A model generated the notes under the pieces. That model searched no databases. It was given only the letters and a program-made list of their open reading frames with translations, and was not told the origin of the DNA. Shown here in pieces: positions 35,335 to 44,758 of a stretch of 64,000 bases of DNA. The number at the start of each line of letters is the position of its first letter. The first letter of the stretch is position 1. A program made the translations under genes and the position numbers. Source of the DNA: Parvicella sp964387945 (GTDB taxonomy: Bacteria > Bacteroidota > Bacteroidia > Flavobacteriales_D > Parvicellaceae); assembly GCA_964387945.1 (NCBI GenBank), contig CAYLYX010000001.1:1-64000 (forward strand). Direction: 5' to 3'.

Positions 35335-35892
35335 ATGATATCAACCTTATTTGGAAAAAAGAAGCTTACGGAAGACAAGTTGGCAAACATTTTTGTCAAT
35401 TCCATGCTCAAAGCAGTAGATGATAGTTTTGGAGATGTTGTGGATACGATTTCCTCGGATCAAGAGTTTAAATTCAAACCCAATATTGACAAAGCTGATA
35501 GTGACAAGTTTTTGATGATTGTTGTGGTAGGGAACCTTTCTTACCTCAATCGTTATTTCAGCAATGCTGAAGAAGTTGTTCTCAAAGGAAAAATCACGCA
35601 GAAGTTTGCCAACGTCTTTGGTATGAGTCATGACGAAATGGCTAAAATTTTTAAGGACTTCGGACAGTTTATTTACCGCGTGAATCACCCTTCAAAGAAT
35701 ATGCTGTACGGTATGTCTAAAGCCGTATTCTATAAATATCGGCTTGGGCAGTTTCAGGATGAGTATTTTGCTCAACTAGATGCTCCTAACCCGATTTTCT
35801 TGAAGCGTTTGGATACCATTATGGAGAACTACCTGTGGGACTGGAATACCTTCCTAGACAAATATAAGTTTGCTCCAGAAGAGGCCTACTAA
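35335..35892 (+). CDS. conserved hypothetical cytoplasmic protein
   Basis: 185 residues, mostly alpha-helical, no signal peptide or membrane segment. It has a polar N-terminus (LFGKKKLTEDKLANIF), a hydrophobic mid-strand (FLMIVVVGNLSYLNRYF) and an aromatic-rich C-terminus (YLWDWNTFLDKYKF). I recall similar proteins only from Flavobacteriales and cannot name a domain. The next gene (engB) has its own promoter-like box, so the unit seems single. Confidence 0.75.
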   Translation: MISTLFGKKKLTEDKLANIFVNSMLKAVDDSFGDVVDTISSDQEFKFKPNIDKADSDKFLMIVVVGNLSYLNRYFSNAEEVVLKGKITQKFANVFGMSHDEMAKIFKDFGQFIYRVNHPSKNMLYGMSKAVFYKYRLGQFQDEYFAQLDAPNPIFLKRLDTIMENYLWDWNTFLDKYKFAPEEAY

Positions 35893-35946
35893 CGCAAGCA
35901 TCATTAATATCAACTGCTCAGCCTCTTAAAGTCAATAATTTCTTGT

Positions 35947-35954
35947 TAACTTCG
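35947..35954 (+). promoter_or_regulatory. -7-like box TAACTTCG ahead of engB
   Basis: One mismatch to TAnnTTTG, 19 bases ahead of the ATG at 35974. Confidence 0.35.
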
Positions 35955-35973
35955 CGTCCCTGCAATCATTTAC

Positions 35974-36573
35974 ATGGAGATCAAAGAGGCGAAATTTGTT
36001 ATGAGTAATACCGATTGGCGCAAATGCCCCAAACCGGTGCTACCAGAGTATGCTTTTATTGGCCGAAGTAACGTGGGAAAATCCTCCTTGATTAACATGC
36101 TTTGCCAGCGTAAAAGTTTGGCTAAGGTATCCTCTACTCCCGGGAAAACGCAGTTGATCAATCACTTTCAAATTGACGAAAGCTGGTTACTAGCAGACTT
36201 ACCGGGTTATGGCTATGCTAAAGTTTCGAAAACAAAGCGAACCAAATTTCACAATTTCACATTAGACTACCTCCGCAATAGAGAAAATCTGATGTGTACG
36301 TTTGTATTGATTGACAGTCGATTAAAACCCCAAGCCATTGATTTGGAATTCTTTGAATTTTGTGGTACAAAAAAAATTCCTTTTGTCATTGCATTCACTA
36401 AATTTGACAAACTGACTCTGGAAGAAAAAGAAAAGAATATTGCCGCGTACAAAGAGAAACTATTGGAATCTTGGAATGAACTTCCTCCTATTTTCTTGAC
36501 ATCATCCGTAAAATCATCCGGCAGAGACGAAATTCTAGCATTTATTGAACAGACAAATACATTAATTAGGTAG
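35974..36573 (+). CDS. engB: ribosome-biogenesis GTPase YihA/EngB
   Basis: 199 residues with the full GTPase motif set: GRSNVGKSS (P-loop), STPGKTQ (switch I Thr), DLPGYGYAKVS (G3), TKFDK (G4) and TSSVKSSG (G5). EngB family members act in large ribosomal subunit assembly and are usually essential. The following gene starts with TTG directly after the TAG stop, so the two are read from one mRNA. Confidence 0.95.
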   Translation: MEIKEAKFVMSNTDWRKCPKPVLPEYAFIGRSNVGKSSLINMLCQRKSLAKVSSTPGKTQLINHFQIDESWLLADLPGYGYAKVSKTKRTKFHNFTLDYLRNRENLMCTFVLIDSRLKPQAIDLEFFEFCGTKKIPFVIAFTKFDKLTLEEKEKNIAAYKEKLLESWNELPPIFLTSSVKSSGRDEILAFIEQTNTLIR

Positions 36574-37617
36574 TTGCAAGCAAGAAGAATACTGATATCA
36601 CCACTAGATTGGGGTCTGGGGCATTCTACTCGGATTCTACCGATCATCGAAGTGCTCCTAAACAAAGGACACAAAGTTACTGTGGCTTGCAATGAACGTC
36701 AGAAAGCATTAATTCAGAAAGACTACCCGCGCATCAAGTTTGTTCACTTGGACGGCTATGACGTAGAATATTCTATCAATAGTTCGATGGCGTGGAGCAT
36801 GATCAAGCAGAGTCCGAAGATCACAAAACACATTAAGCGAGAGAACAAATGGCTGGAAGCGTTTATCGATGAAAACCCTCAGGATTTTATCATTTCAGAC
36901 AATCGCTTTGGTTTCTATCACCCAAGAGTTGAGAACGTTTACATCACTCACCAAATTAATATTCAAGGACCTGCTATCATTAAGCCGATTCTTTTTGGCT
37001 TGCACAAAAGTTATATTGATAATTTTCATCATTGCTGGATTCCAGACACCTCAGACTGTTTATTGGCCGGAAACCTTTCTAAAACGAACATTGATCGCTT
37101 CAAATACATTGGTCCAGTAACACGATTTAAGGAAGCTGCTAAAAATGATACTACCAAGTACAAATACTTGGGAATTGCATCAGGACCTGAGCCCCAAAAA
37201 AGCGCTTTCTGTAAATTAATGGAAGAGAAGTTCCTTGAAATTGATGAGCCCTGTGCAATTATTGGTGGAGAGCCTCTTAATAAAGAGACTAACCAAAAAG
37301 GCAACGTAACCTACTTTCCACACTTGGGAACACCAGACTTCTTTGACGTAGTGTCTCAAAGCGAAATCGTTATTTCTCGATCGGGATACAGCACGATCAT
37401 GGACTTTTCCATCCTCCAAAAACCAATATTTTTTGTTCCTACACCGGGTCAGACAGAACAGGAATATCTAGCAAGATTTCATTATGAAAATTCAGGAATA
37501 GGATATTGTAAACAAAGTGAATTCAATCTGGCAAAAGCAAATACTGCCAACCGACTTCCACAAGCATCTCCTGGTGAATGGAGGGATAAAGTATGGGAAG
37601 TAATCACCCTACTTTAA
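36574..37617 (+). CDS. GT28/UDP-glucuronosyltransferase-like glycosyltransferase
   Basis: 347 residues, GT-B fold: ISPLDWGLGHSTRILPI at the N-terminus (glycine-rich GxGHxxR loop, as in MurG/GT28 enzymes) and SRSGYSTIMDFSILQKPIFF plus PTPGQTEQEYLA at the C-terminus (donor-binding region). Such proteins are annotated widely in Bacteroidota without a known acceptor. Start TTG 36574 abuts the engB stop. No membrane segment. Followed by the regulatory region of grpE. Confidence 0.82.
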   Translation: MQARRILISPLDWGLGHSTRILPIIEVLLNKGHKVTVACNERQKALIQKDYPRIKFVHLDGYDVEYSINSSMAWSMIKQSPKITKHIKRENKWLEAFIDENPQDFIISDNRFGFYHPRVENVYITHQINIQGPAIIKPILFGLHKSYIDNFHHCWIPDTSDCLLAGNLSKTNIDRFKYIGPVTRFKEAAKNDTTKYKYLGIASGPEPQKSAFCKLMEEKFLEIDEPCAIIGGEPLNKETNQKGNVTYFPHLGTPDFFDVVSQSEIVISRSGYSTIMDFSILQKPIFFVPTPGQTEQEYLARFHYENSGIGYCKQSEFNLAKANTANRLPQASPGEWRDKVWEVITLL

Positions 37618-37697
37618 CATGCCAATTTTGTCATGTTTGTCAGCCCTGAGCACATTTTCTACTAGATTTTCTGCCATTCTGACTTCAAGCTATGATT

Positions 37698-37711
37698 GGC
37701 AGTGAATTTGA
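37698..37711 (+). promoter_or_regulatory. possible sigma-54 promoter ahead of grpE-dnaJ
   Basis: TTGGCAGTGAATTTGA has GG (37698-37699) and GA (37710-37711) with ten bases between, close to the TGGCAC-N5-TTGC -24/-12 pattern. It would start transcription near 37722, just ahead of the ATG at 37745. No good TAnnTTTG box is present. Upstream lies a TTTGTCA direct repeat (about 37627-37642) and CTGCCA/TGGCAG arms (37671 and 37697) that could bind an activator. Confidence 0.4.
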
Positions 37712-37744
37712 GTACATCGAATCGTGAAAAAAATTTTCAATAAA

Positions 37745-38338
37745 ATGAGCAAAGAAAAAGTAGATAAAGAGATGGAAGATACTTCCACCAAGGTTTCGAC
37801 TGACGCAACTAAGGAAGAAAACGTCAGTGAGAAAAATATTGAAAATAATCAGGATGACAAAGATCAACCAGAAGGAACAACAGAACTAAGCGAACTGGAG
37901 CAAAAAGAACTGGAGTATAAAGAGCTACACGAAAAGTACATTCGTTTGTTTAGCGAATTTGACAACTTCAGAAAAAGAACTGCAAAAGAGAAGCTGGAGT
38001 TGATGTCTTCTGCTGGTGGTGATATTATTAAAACGATGCTTCCCGTGCTGGATGATTTTGAACGCGCGATGACCAACAACGAGGAAGTGCAGGACATTGA
38101 GGTGATAAAGGAAGGTTTTAAACTTATTCATCATAAATTGTTACACAACCTTACAGCCAAGGGGTTAAAACCGATGGAATCAATGAGTGAGGTTTTTGAT
38201 GTAAATAAGCACGAAGCACTTACACAGATCCCAGCACCCTCTGAAGAGCTAAAAGGAAAGGTTGTTGATGTAGTAGAAAAAGGATACTTATTGAATGATA
38301 AGGTATTACGTTTTGCAAAGGTGGTTGTAGGCCAATAA
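37745..38338 (+). CDS. grpE: nucleotide-exchange factor GrpE
   Basis: 197 residues from ATG 37745. An acidic, low-complexity N-terminus (Thr/Asn/Asp/Glu-rich) is followed by a long coiled coil (ELEQKELEYKELHEKYIRLFSEFDNFRKRTAKEK) and the beta-rich DnaK-binding head (PMESMSEVFDVNKHEALTQ). Promotes ADP release from DnaK. An in-frame GTG at 37724 would add seven residues but lies at the predicted transcript start. The dnaJ gene follows by nine bases; dnaK is outside the window. Confidence 0.92.
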   Translation: MSKEKVDKEMEDTSTKVSTDATKEENVSEKNIENNQDDKDQPEGTTELSELEQKELEYKELHEKYIRLFSEFDNFRKRTAKEKLELMSSAGGDIIKTMLPVLDDFERAMTNNEEVQDIEVIKEGFKLIHHKLLHNLTAKGLKPMESMSEVFDVNKHEALTQIPAPSEELKGKVVDVVEKGYLLNDKVLRFAKVVVGQ

Positions 38339-38347
38339 AAAAAGGAC

Positions 38348-39451
38348 ATGAGTAAAAGAGATTATTACGACATATTAGGTTTAAGCAAAGGTGCTTCGGA
38401 AAGCGAAATCAAGAAAGCTTACCGTAAACTCGCCATAAAATACCATCCCGATAAAAACCCGGGTGACACAAGTGCTGAAACTAAATTTAAAAAGGCTGCG
38501 GAAGCCTATGACGTACTGGGCAACCCCGATAAAAAGGCTCGTTATGACCAGTACGGTCATGCAGGTGTAGATGGACAGGGCTTTGGTGGCGGAGGAATGA
38601 ATATGGACGACATTTTCTCTCAATTTGGTGACATCTTTGGAAGTGCTTTTGGTGGCGCTTTTGGTGGTGGCGGAGGCAGACGAAGAGCCAGACGAAAAGG
38701 TTCTGACTTAAGGGTAAAAATGAAATTGACCCTTGCCGAAATGGTGAATGGCGTTGAAAAGAAAATAAAAGTAAACAAACTTGTTGTTGCCAAGGGAGTT
38801 GACTTCAAGACCTGTACGACTTGTAACGGTACTGGACAAACAGTTCGTGTAACCAATACGGTATTGGGACAAATGCAAATGGCAACTACCTGTGGCACTT
38901 GTAGCGGAACGGGTCAAATCGTGGGTAACAGACCTCCGGGAGTAAATGCCAACGGTTTGGAAAAGAAAGAAACTGTTATCACCATTAACATTCCTGCTGG
39001 AGTGGAAGAAGGGATGCAGCTGAACATGCAGGGCAACGGTAATGAAGTAGCGGGTGGTGTTCCAGGAGATCTTTTGATTCAGATTGAGGCTGTTAAGCAC
39101 GAAGAACTAGAAAGACATGGTTCTGACATTCATTATGACTTGCACATTAGTATGATTGATGCTGCTTTGGGAACAAGTGTTGAAGTTCCGTTGGTTGATG
39201 GAAAAGCTCGAATCAAAGTAGAGCCTGGGACTCAGAGCGGTAAAATTCTACGTCTTAAAGGAAAGGGAGTTCCAGACATTAATGGATACGGAACGGGTGA
39301 TCAACTCATCAACATTCAGGTTTGGACACCTACCAAACTTTCAAAAGAGGAACGAGCTACGTTAGAATCATTAAAGGACAGCGAGAATTTTAAACCTGAT
39401 GCCAAGGAAGCAAAGGGGTTCTTTCAGCGAGTAAAGGAGCATTTTAGTTAA
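38348..39451 (+). CDS. dnaJ: co-chaperone DnaJ with only two zinc motifs
   Basis: 367 residues: J domain (1-70) with YHPDKNPG including HPD, a Gly/Phe-rich linker (about 72-115), then the zinc region and two C-terminal substrate domains. Only motifs C156-x2-C159-x-G-x-G and C182-x2-C185-x-G-x-G are present; the first and fourth CxxCxGxG motifs of canonical DnaJ are missing. The retained pair corresponds to zinc centre II, the site tied to productive work with DnaK. From memory flavobacterial DnaJ proteins share this pattern. Operon with grpE. Confidence 0.92.
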   Translation: MSKRDYYDILGLSKGASESEIKKAYRKLAIKYHPDKNPGDTSAETKFKKAAEAYDVLGNPDKKARYDQYGHAGVDGQGFGGGGMNMDDIFSQFGDIFGSAFGGAFGGGGGRRRARRKGSDLRVKMKLTLAEMVNGVEKKIKVNKLVVAKGVDFKTCTTCNGTGQTVRVTNTVLGQMQMATTCGTCSGTGQIVGNRPPGVNANGLEKKETVITINIPAGVEEGMQLNMQGNGNEVAGGVPGDLLIQIEAVKHEELERHGSDIHYDLHISMIDAALGTSVEVPLVDGKARIKVEPGTQSGKILRLKGKGVPDINGYGTGDQLINIQVWTPTKLSKEERATLESLKDSENFKPDAKEAKGFFQRVKEHFS

Positions 39452-39473
39452 ACATCTTCAGTAACATTTAGGA

Positions 39474-39506
39474 AGGTTTTGGTTATATCCTCACAAACCA
39501 AAACCT
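39474..39506. repeat. inverted repeat between dnaJ and the VWA gene
   Basis: AGGTTTTGG (39474-39482) is perfectly complementary to CCAAAACCT (39498-39506) across 15 bases, nine bases before the VWA start. No T-run follows on plus, so it may be an operator or an mRNA structure at the 5' end rather than a simple terminator. Confidence 0.5.
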
Positions 39507-39514
39507 GTAAACCC

Positions 39515-41785
39515 ATGAAGTCAATCCTAACGATTCTTTTCACCCACTTACTCTTATTTTCATTTTTTTCTCAAGGATCCATGACTTACCATGTCTTTGT
39601 AAAAGGCAGTAAAGGTCAGTCTATGAGCAACCTTCCGCTTACGCTGATCGAGAAAAATACGTTTGAGCGAATGGAGTTGAAAACGGACAACTCTGGTAAA
39701 GCTGAAATCGTTTTAGATCATGGTGAACAGTGGGTGCTGCATGTGAAAGACATGAAGAATTATCAAACCATTGACGTCCCTCAATATGGGAATGCTTCTG
39801 GTTCTATGATGATTACTTACAACGTTGAAAACTGGAATCGGATCAACGAACCTCATGTAGATCGCAGTAAACTCAACCTCAAAGTTATTGAACAAAAGGA
39901 TGTCTCCGACAAGGATTTTGACATGCAGCACAGCATTGTTCACGTCAAGTTGGAAAGCGGAAAAGGAAAGAAATGGAAGGATATTGAGGTTCAAATGACT
40001 TGCTATAAGACCGGAACCATTTATCGATCTTATACGAACAGTTCTGGAGTAGCCTCTTTTAAGGTTCCTATCAATCATAACTACCAGTTGGATGTGGATG
40101 GTGAGCCCGATTACGACTATTGTGATATTGGCAATAGGGCTTCTATCAGAAATAAAACCTATCTTTTTGAGAAAATCGAATACACCGAAAAGCTGGACGG
40201 GGACGGCTTTTTAGTTCAGACTTTTCAAGAAGACCCTGCCGCTATTTCCAACCGAACACTGGTTAACATCAGCGTAATGGGTGGCCCTAATGACGGAAAG
40301 AACGAGTTTATTTACATCGATCAGGCGTACTCTTCGAATAAGTTCAAAGTAAAAACAGACAAAGAAGGATTAGCGCAAATCCTTCTCCCCAAGCAATTTC
40401 GATATTTGATCAGCTTTGAGTTTCAGCCCAACGCAGATGTACTTGACCTATCTGAATTTAGAGGTATTAGTGAAACCTCCGCAACCTTCCGATACGAACC
40501 AGACCCACGTCTGCAATTTCCAGAAAACTATCTTCCAAACACTAAGAATATAACCCATTACGACCTAGACAGATTTGGAACGGCAACGTTCGATACCGAA
40601 AGTGATGAACTAATTTCTGTAACCGCAAAATGGGGCAACAAATTGGTAAATTCAACTAGCCGAGAGGCTATTATTGAGCTAGGATTTAAAGCCAAAAAGC
40701 CAACGACTAAACTTACTCGAAAGCCCGTCAACATTTCTTTCGTTTTAGATAAGTCTGGTTCGATGGCTGGTGAAAACTTTGACATGCTAAAGAACGAAAT
40801 GATTGACCTCATCAAAAAATTGGATGAAAAAGACAAGGTCTCGCTCATCTTCTTTGACAATAAAGCTACGGTTGCCTATGAACAGAGCGTTGCCAACAAA
40901 AATCAGTTGATTGACATTATTCATACTGTCCAGGCGGGAGGCGGCACAAATATTCTAGATGGGTTAATGCTTGGATATCAGCAATTGGACAAACACTTTG
41001 ATGACGGAACAGCCAACCGAGTAATTCTGCTTACAGACGGATACGGCTCTAGACCGGTAGAAGAAGTTTTAAAACAATCTGAAACTTACTTTAAGAAACA
41101 AATCTCCGTTTCTGCTATTGGTGTAGGACAAGGCTATAATGAGTCCCTACTCAATTTATTGAGTCAATACAGTGGAGGGTTTAAGCATCACGTTATTACT
41201 CCCGAGCAAATTGGTGATGCCTTCAAGCAGGAGTTTGAGCAACTCTATACACCAATTGCCAAGAAACTCAACGTAGAAATTCGTTACAACAACAAAATTA
41301 TTTATAAAACCATTTATGGCATTCAAGATCAAAAAAACACCAATCAAAAGGTTTCTTTTAGCTTGCCACAGGTTTACGCCACGCTGAACAAACTTGCGCT
41401 GGTCAAGTTCAAACTTGAAAGTCCGAATAAGAGCATTGAAAATGAAAAGATTACCATCACTACTTCATACTACGATGAGTATAATAAGAAAGATGTGGTA
41501 GTGAAAAAAGAGCTAAAACTCAACTGGACGGATGAAACAGATCTTGAACTGGTAGAAGATGCCCAAATGAAACAATTATATAGCGTTGCAACTATTAACC
41601 AAGTTCTGAAGGCAGTTGCCGACTTGTGTGATGAGAAAAACTATGCTGAAGCTAGAAAGAATTTGCACGACACGTATAAATCCATTAAGAAAGTAAATCA
41701 AGATCAATTTAGTGCAGAATTGCAACCTTTGATCACCGAACTAGAGCTCTTCATTAAGGCTTTAGATCATATGCTCAAGAAATAA
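39515..41785 (+). CDS. exported von Willebrand factor A (VWA) domain protein
   Basis: 756 residues with a signal peptide (MKSILTILFTHLLLFSFFSQG). The first ~390 residues contain about three carboxypeptidase-regulatory/Ig-like beta sandwiches (TDNSGKAEI, TNSSGVASF, TDKEGLAQI mark their turns). The VWA domain follows with a complete MIDAS: D412-x-S-x-S in LDKSGSMAG, Thr in GGGTNILDG and Asp in LLTDGYGSR, so metal-dependent ligand binding is plausible. A helical C-terminus ends the protein. No T9SS signal and no MoxR-type ATPase nearby. Upstream of the WD40-caspase gene but separated by a terminator-like hairpin. Start 39515 chosen over 39479 for its signal peptide. Confidence 0.83.
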   Translation: MKSILTILFTHLLLFSFFSQGSMTYHVFVKGSKGQSMSNLPLTLIEKNTFERMELKTDNSGKAEIVLDHGEQWVLHVKDMKNYQTIDVPQYGNASGSMMITYNVENWNRINEPHVDRSKLNLKVIEQKDVSDKDFDMQHSIVHVKLESGKGKKWKDIEVQMTCYKTGTIYRSYTNSSGVASFKVPINHNYQLDVDGEPDYDYCDIGNRASIRNKTYLFEKIEYTEKLDGDGFLVQTFQEDPAAISNRTLVNISVMGGPNDGKNEFIYIDQAYSSNKFKVKTDKEGLAQILLPKQFRYLISFEFQPNADVLDLSEFRGISETSATFRYEPDPRLQFPENYLPNTKNITHYDLDRFGTATFDTESDELISVTAKWGNKLVNSTSREAIIELGFKAKKPTTKLTRKPVNISFVLDKSGSMAGENFDMLKNEMIDLIKKLDEKDKVSLIFFDNKATVAYEQSVANKNQLIDIIHTVQAGGGTNILDGLMLGYQQLDKHFDDGTANRVILLTDGYGSRPVEEVLKQSETYFKKQISVSAIGVGQGYNESLLNLLSQYSGGFKHHVITPEQIGDAFKQEFEQLYTPIAKKLNVEIRYNNKIIYKTIYGIQDQKNTNQKVSFSLPQVYATLNKLALVKFKLESPNKSIENEKITITTSYYDEYNKKDVVVKKELKLNWTDETDLELVEDAQMKQLYSVATINQVLKAVADLCDEKNYAEARKNLHDTYKSIKKVNQDQFSAELQPLITELELFIKALDHMLKK

Positions 41786-41794
41786 GACAAAGTC

Positions 41795-41818
41795 ATAAAT
41801 AGATCGCTATTTATTTTT
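41795..41818 (+). terminator. AT-rich hairpin between VWA and caspase genes
   Basis: ATAAATAG (41795-41802) pairs with CTATTTAT (41807-41814) around ATCG and is followed by TTTT. Weak because of the low GC stem, but well placed eight bases after the VWA stop. Confidence 0.4.
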
Positions 41819-41825
41819 AAATTTG
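41818..41825 (+). promoter_or_regulatory. -7 box TAAATTTG of the caspase gene
   Basis: Perfect TAnnTTTG six bases ahead of the GTG start at 41831; the predicted transcript would be leaderless or nearly so. Confidence 0.4.
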
Positions 41826-41830
41826 GGGTA

Positions 41831-44758
41831 GTGAAACTGACTACCCTTGTCATATTAGTTGTCTGCTTTTTTATTTCTTTTGACGGAATAAGTCAGAAAA
41901 GTCAGGACTTTGTTGTTCAATCTGGTCATTCATCAGAAGTAACTCAGTTGGCGTTCTCTCATGAAGGTAACATATTTGCATCTGCGGGGTTAGACCACAA
42001 CATTATCTTATGGGAACTTGAGTCGGGTAAACAATTAAGAATGCTTTCAGGTCACCGTGCAGAAATCAATGCATTGGTTTTTATGCCAGGCGACAGTATA
42101 ATTGGAAGTTGTGCTAACGATTCAACTATTCGATTTTGGAATACGTACACAGGAGAAGAAATTGGATCGGCTAAATCAACTTTTCTTCCCACTGCCATGA
42201 CTTACAATGACGTCAACAAAAAGTGGTACATCACAGCAAAAATCCTTTACGAGTACAGTTTCAACGACAAGAAACTGTCCATCGTTAAATCGCCAAAACG
42301 TAGATCTTTCAACTACGTATATGCGCTGAACTCAGGAACAGTTTTGTTCGGGAACAACCGGTCTGGCCGACATTATGAGCTCCGAGACTCAACTGTTCAC
42401 AAAAACTCTGGTTCCATTTTGTTCTGTGACCAATCTGCTGAAAGCGAACAAGATTTTGTGGTGGCAACAAAAAATGGAAACATTAACCTCTACTCGGAAA
42501 GTGATAAGAAGGTAAAATTTAAGAAAACCCTCCGTACAGGACTTGGTAAGTTCAATGAAGTTCGGGATGTTGCAACTCGAGATGGCATGGTGCTTTTCAT
42601 GACAAAAGACAATGCAGCATGCCTTATTGATCAAAAAACAGGATTAGAAAAAAAGGTATTCCTCAGCAATTATTACAAGGGAAATGCAGTAGAAATCCAC
42701 CCTATCAAAGACCTTATTCTCACAGGTGCAAATGACGGAAAAATCTACCTGTGGGACATAAAAACAGGTGTTCTCATCAGAGAATTTAAAAGCAATAGTT
42801 CGTCCATCAATTTTGCTAAGTTTTCTGAGGACGGAAACAAAATCGTCTTGGGTTACGATGCCGGTTTAATCAGAATATGGGATTTGCAGTACGGTGGAAC
42901 TATTCGTACGCACAAGTTTCAGTTGAACAACCGACAAATGAAAAAAGGATGGAGATACAGAGCGCTCTCTCTTACTGACTATAACGACAGTGTTTACACG
43001 TTTAAAATCGCCCTCACCAAACCGTATCCAGGCACACAATATTTTAAAGAAACGAGGTATTATGACTTCGTTTGGAACGTAAACAGCAATAAAAAAACCT
43101 TTACTGAACGATTCGTCAACAACTACGACTACGGTGTAACCGATTACGGAGACATTGTAGACAAGCAAAACCTCGTTTTTCAAAACGACAGCATCTTTAT
43201 TGTTGGGAACGGCACTTTTGTTGACGAGTATCTAAATGATCAAGCGACCAATACAGGGTTTCAAACTCCACATTCTAATCCGCTTACATCCGTTGATTAT
43301 CATATTGAAAAGGACATTTATCTCACGGCAAGTTGGGATGGCAAAGTGCTTTTATACAATGGAAAACGACAGAAAGTTGCCAGCCTTGTAGCGCTAGGGG
43401 TAGATGATTTTGTGATTGTGAACACAGAAAACTATTATTACGCCACCAAAGGAGCCTTACAGTATGTAGGTTTCGCAAGTGGTCATGACATTCAGTCCTT
43501 CCAGCAGTTTGACCTGCACTACAACCGCCCAGAGATTGTCTATCAATCCATCCCTTACGGAGATCAAGACGTCATTGACATGCTCGTAAAACTTCATGAC
43601 AAGCGACTTGAGCGATCGAAGGCATTAGGTTTGAATGAGAATACAGATATTGATCCGCCCAATGTAAAAATCACATCGCTCTCTGGTCCTGTAACAAAAT
43701 CAAGTGAAGCAGAAATCCATGTTGTAGCAACCGATGAAACAGGGCTGCGAAATTGCCAAATCCGAATTGATGGCGTTCCGACCTTCACTACTTCTAAGTA
43801 TCACTTTGGGAAAGAAAAAATCGACACCACACTTTCGGTAGTCCTTCAGGGAGGAATCAACAAAATTGAAATTAGTGCCATCAACGTCAGTAATGTTGCT
43901 TCGTTGAACAAATCAATCTATGTTCGATACGACAAAAAGCCGAGTAAACCAGATCTTTATTTCGTGGGAATTGGAGTATCGGAATACATGGACACCACCA
44001 AAAATTTGAAGTACGCTACCAAGGACATAATGGACGTAGAAAAAACGTTGAAGAAATCGAAAACATTCAACAAAACCTACTCTAAGACTTTCTTTAATGC
44101 TGGTGTACTCAAAGACAGTCTTGTTGTTATTGATGATTTTTTGGCAGACGCCAAAGTGAGCGATGCCGTGATCATCTATTATGCGGGTCATGGAATGTTA
44201 AACAAAGAATTGGAATATTACCTTGCAACGTATAACAACAATTTCTATAAACCAGAAGAAAATGGGATTCCGTATCAGTACTTGGAAGATAAACTGATCA
44301 ACTGTAACAGTAGGAAAAAGTTATTATTTCTGGATGCCTGTCATAGTGGAGAGGTGGATACGGCCAATGCTGTCATTCAAGATTCTGACGTAGAAATTGG
44401 TAAGGAGATTATTTTTAGAAGTGCAGGTGGAGTTGCAATCGATCAGGGGGAATCTTTAGATGCTGTTAAAGCTGTTTTTGCCGACCTCAAAGAAAGCAAT
44501 GGTATCACTGTTATCTCAAGTGCGGGGGGTGCAGATTATGCAATTGAAAGTGATCAATGGGAAAATGGAGCCTTCACTTATTGTCTAACAAGGGGGTTAA
44601 AGTCAGGGCAATCAGATCTCGATGCGAATGGTGTGACTACGGTCTCTGACCTACTGCTTTACTTACAAATCAATGTTCCCATCATTACGCATGGCTATCA
44701 GTTACCCACTTATCGAACAGAAAACATCGACAACGACTTTGTGCTATGGAAAAAGTAA
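41831..44758 (+). CDS. exported WD40-repeat caspase-family (C14) protease
   Basis: 975 residues. GTG start gives a signal peptide (MKLTTLVILVVCFFISFDGISQ). WD40 repeats fill about 35-560 (GHSSEVTQLAFSHEGNIFAS, NIILWELESGK, TIRFWNTYTGEE, KIYLWDIKTGV, LIRIWDLQYGG). An Ig-like domain (about 610-700) precedes a caspase fold with YYAGHG (His787) and LDACHSGE (Cys837), the catalytic dyad. Such bacterial orthocaspases cleave after basic or acidic residues; export to the periplasm or surface by a signal peptide is less usual. The 3' end overlaps the next gene by 13 bases. No T9SS signal. Confidence 0.87.
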   Translation: MKLTTLVILVVCFFISFDGISQKSQDFVVQSGHSSEVTQLAFSHEGNIFASAGLDHNIILWELESGKQLRMLSGHRAEINALVFMPGDSIIGSCANDSTIRFWNTYTGEEIGSAKSTFLPTAMTYNDVNKKWYITAKILYEYSFNDKKLSIVKSPKRRSFNYVYALNSGTVLFGNNRSGRHYELRDSTVHKNSGSILFCDQSAESEQDFVVATKNGNINLYSESDKKVKFKKTLRTGLGKFNEVRDVATRDGMVLFMTKDNAACLIDQKTGLEKKVFLSNYYKGNAVEIHPIKDLILTGANDGKIYLWDIKTGVLIREFKSNSSSINFAKFSEDGNKIVLGYDAGLIRIWDLQYGGTIRTHKFQLNNRQMKKGWRYRALSLTDYNDSVYTFKIALTKPYPGTQYFKETRYYDFVWNVNSNKKTFTERFVNNYDYGVTDYGDIVDKQNLVFQNDSIFIVGNGTFVDEYLNDQATNTGFQTPHSNPLTSVDYHIEKDIYLTASWDGKVLLYNGKRQKVASLVALGVDDFVIVNTENYYYATKGALQYVGFASGHDIQSFQQFDLHYNRPEIVYQSIPYGDQDVIDMLVKLHDKRLERSKALGLNENTDIDPPNVKITSLSGPVTKSSEAEIHVVATDETGLRNCQIRIDGVPTFTTSKYHFGKEKIDTTLSVVLQGGINKIEISAINVSNVASLNKSIYVRYDKKPSKPDLYFVGIGVSEYMDTTKNLKYATKDIMDVEKTLKKSKTFNKTYSKTFFNAGVLKDSLVVIDDFLADAKVSDAVIIYYAGHGMLNKELEYYLATYNNNFYKPEENGIPYQYLEDKLINCNSRKKLLFLDACHSGEVDTANAVIQDSDVEIGKEIIFRSAGGVAIDQGESLDAVKAVFADLKESNGITVISSAGGADYAIESDQWENGAFTYCLTRGLKSGQSDLDANGVTTVSDLLLYLQINVPIITHGYQLPTYRTENIDNDFVLWKK

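Noticed and set aside
39515..44758. MoxR/VWA-type ternary system
   Set aside because: No AAA+ MoxR ATPase within the window and both proteins are exported.
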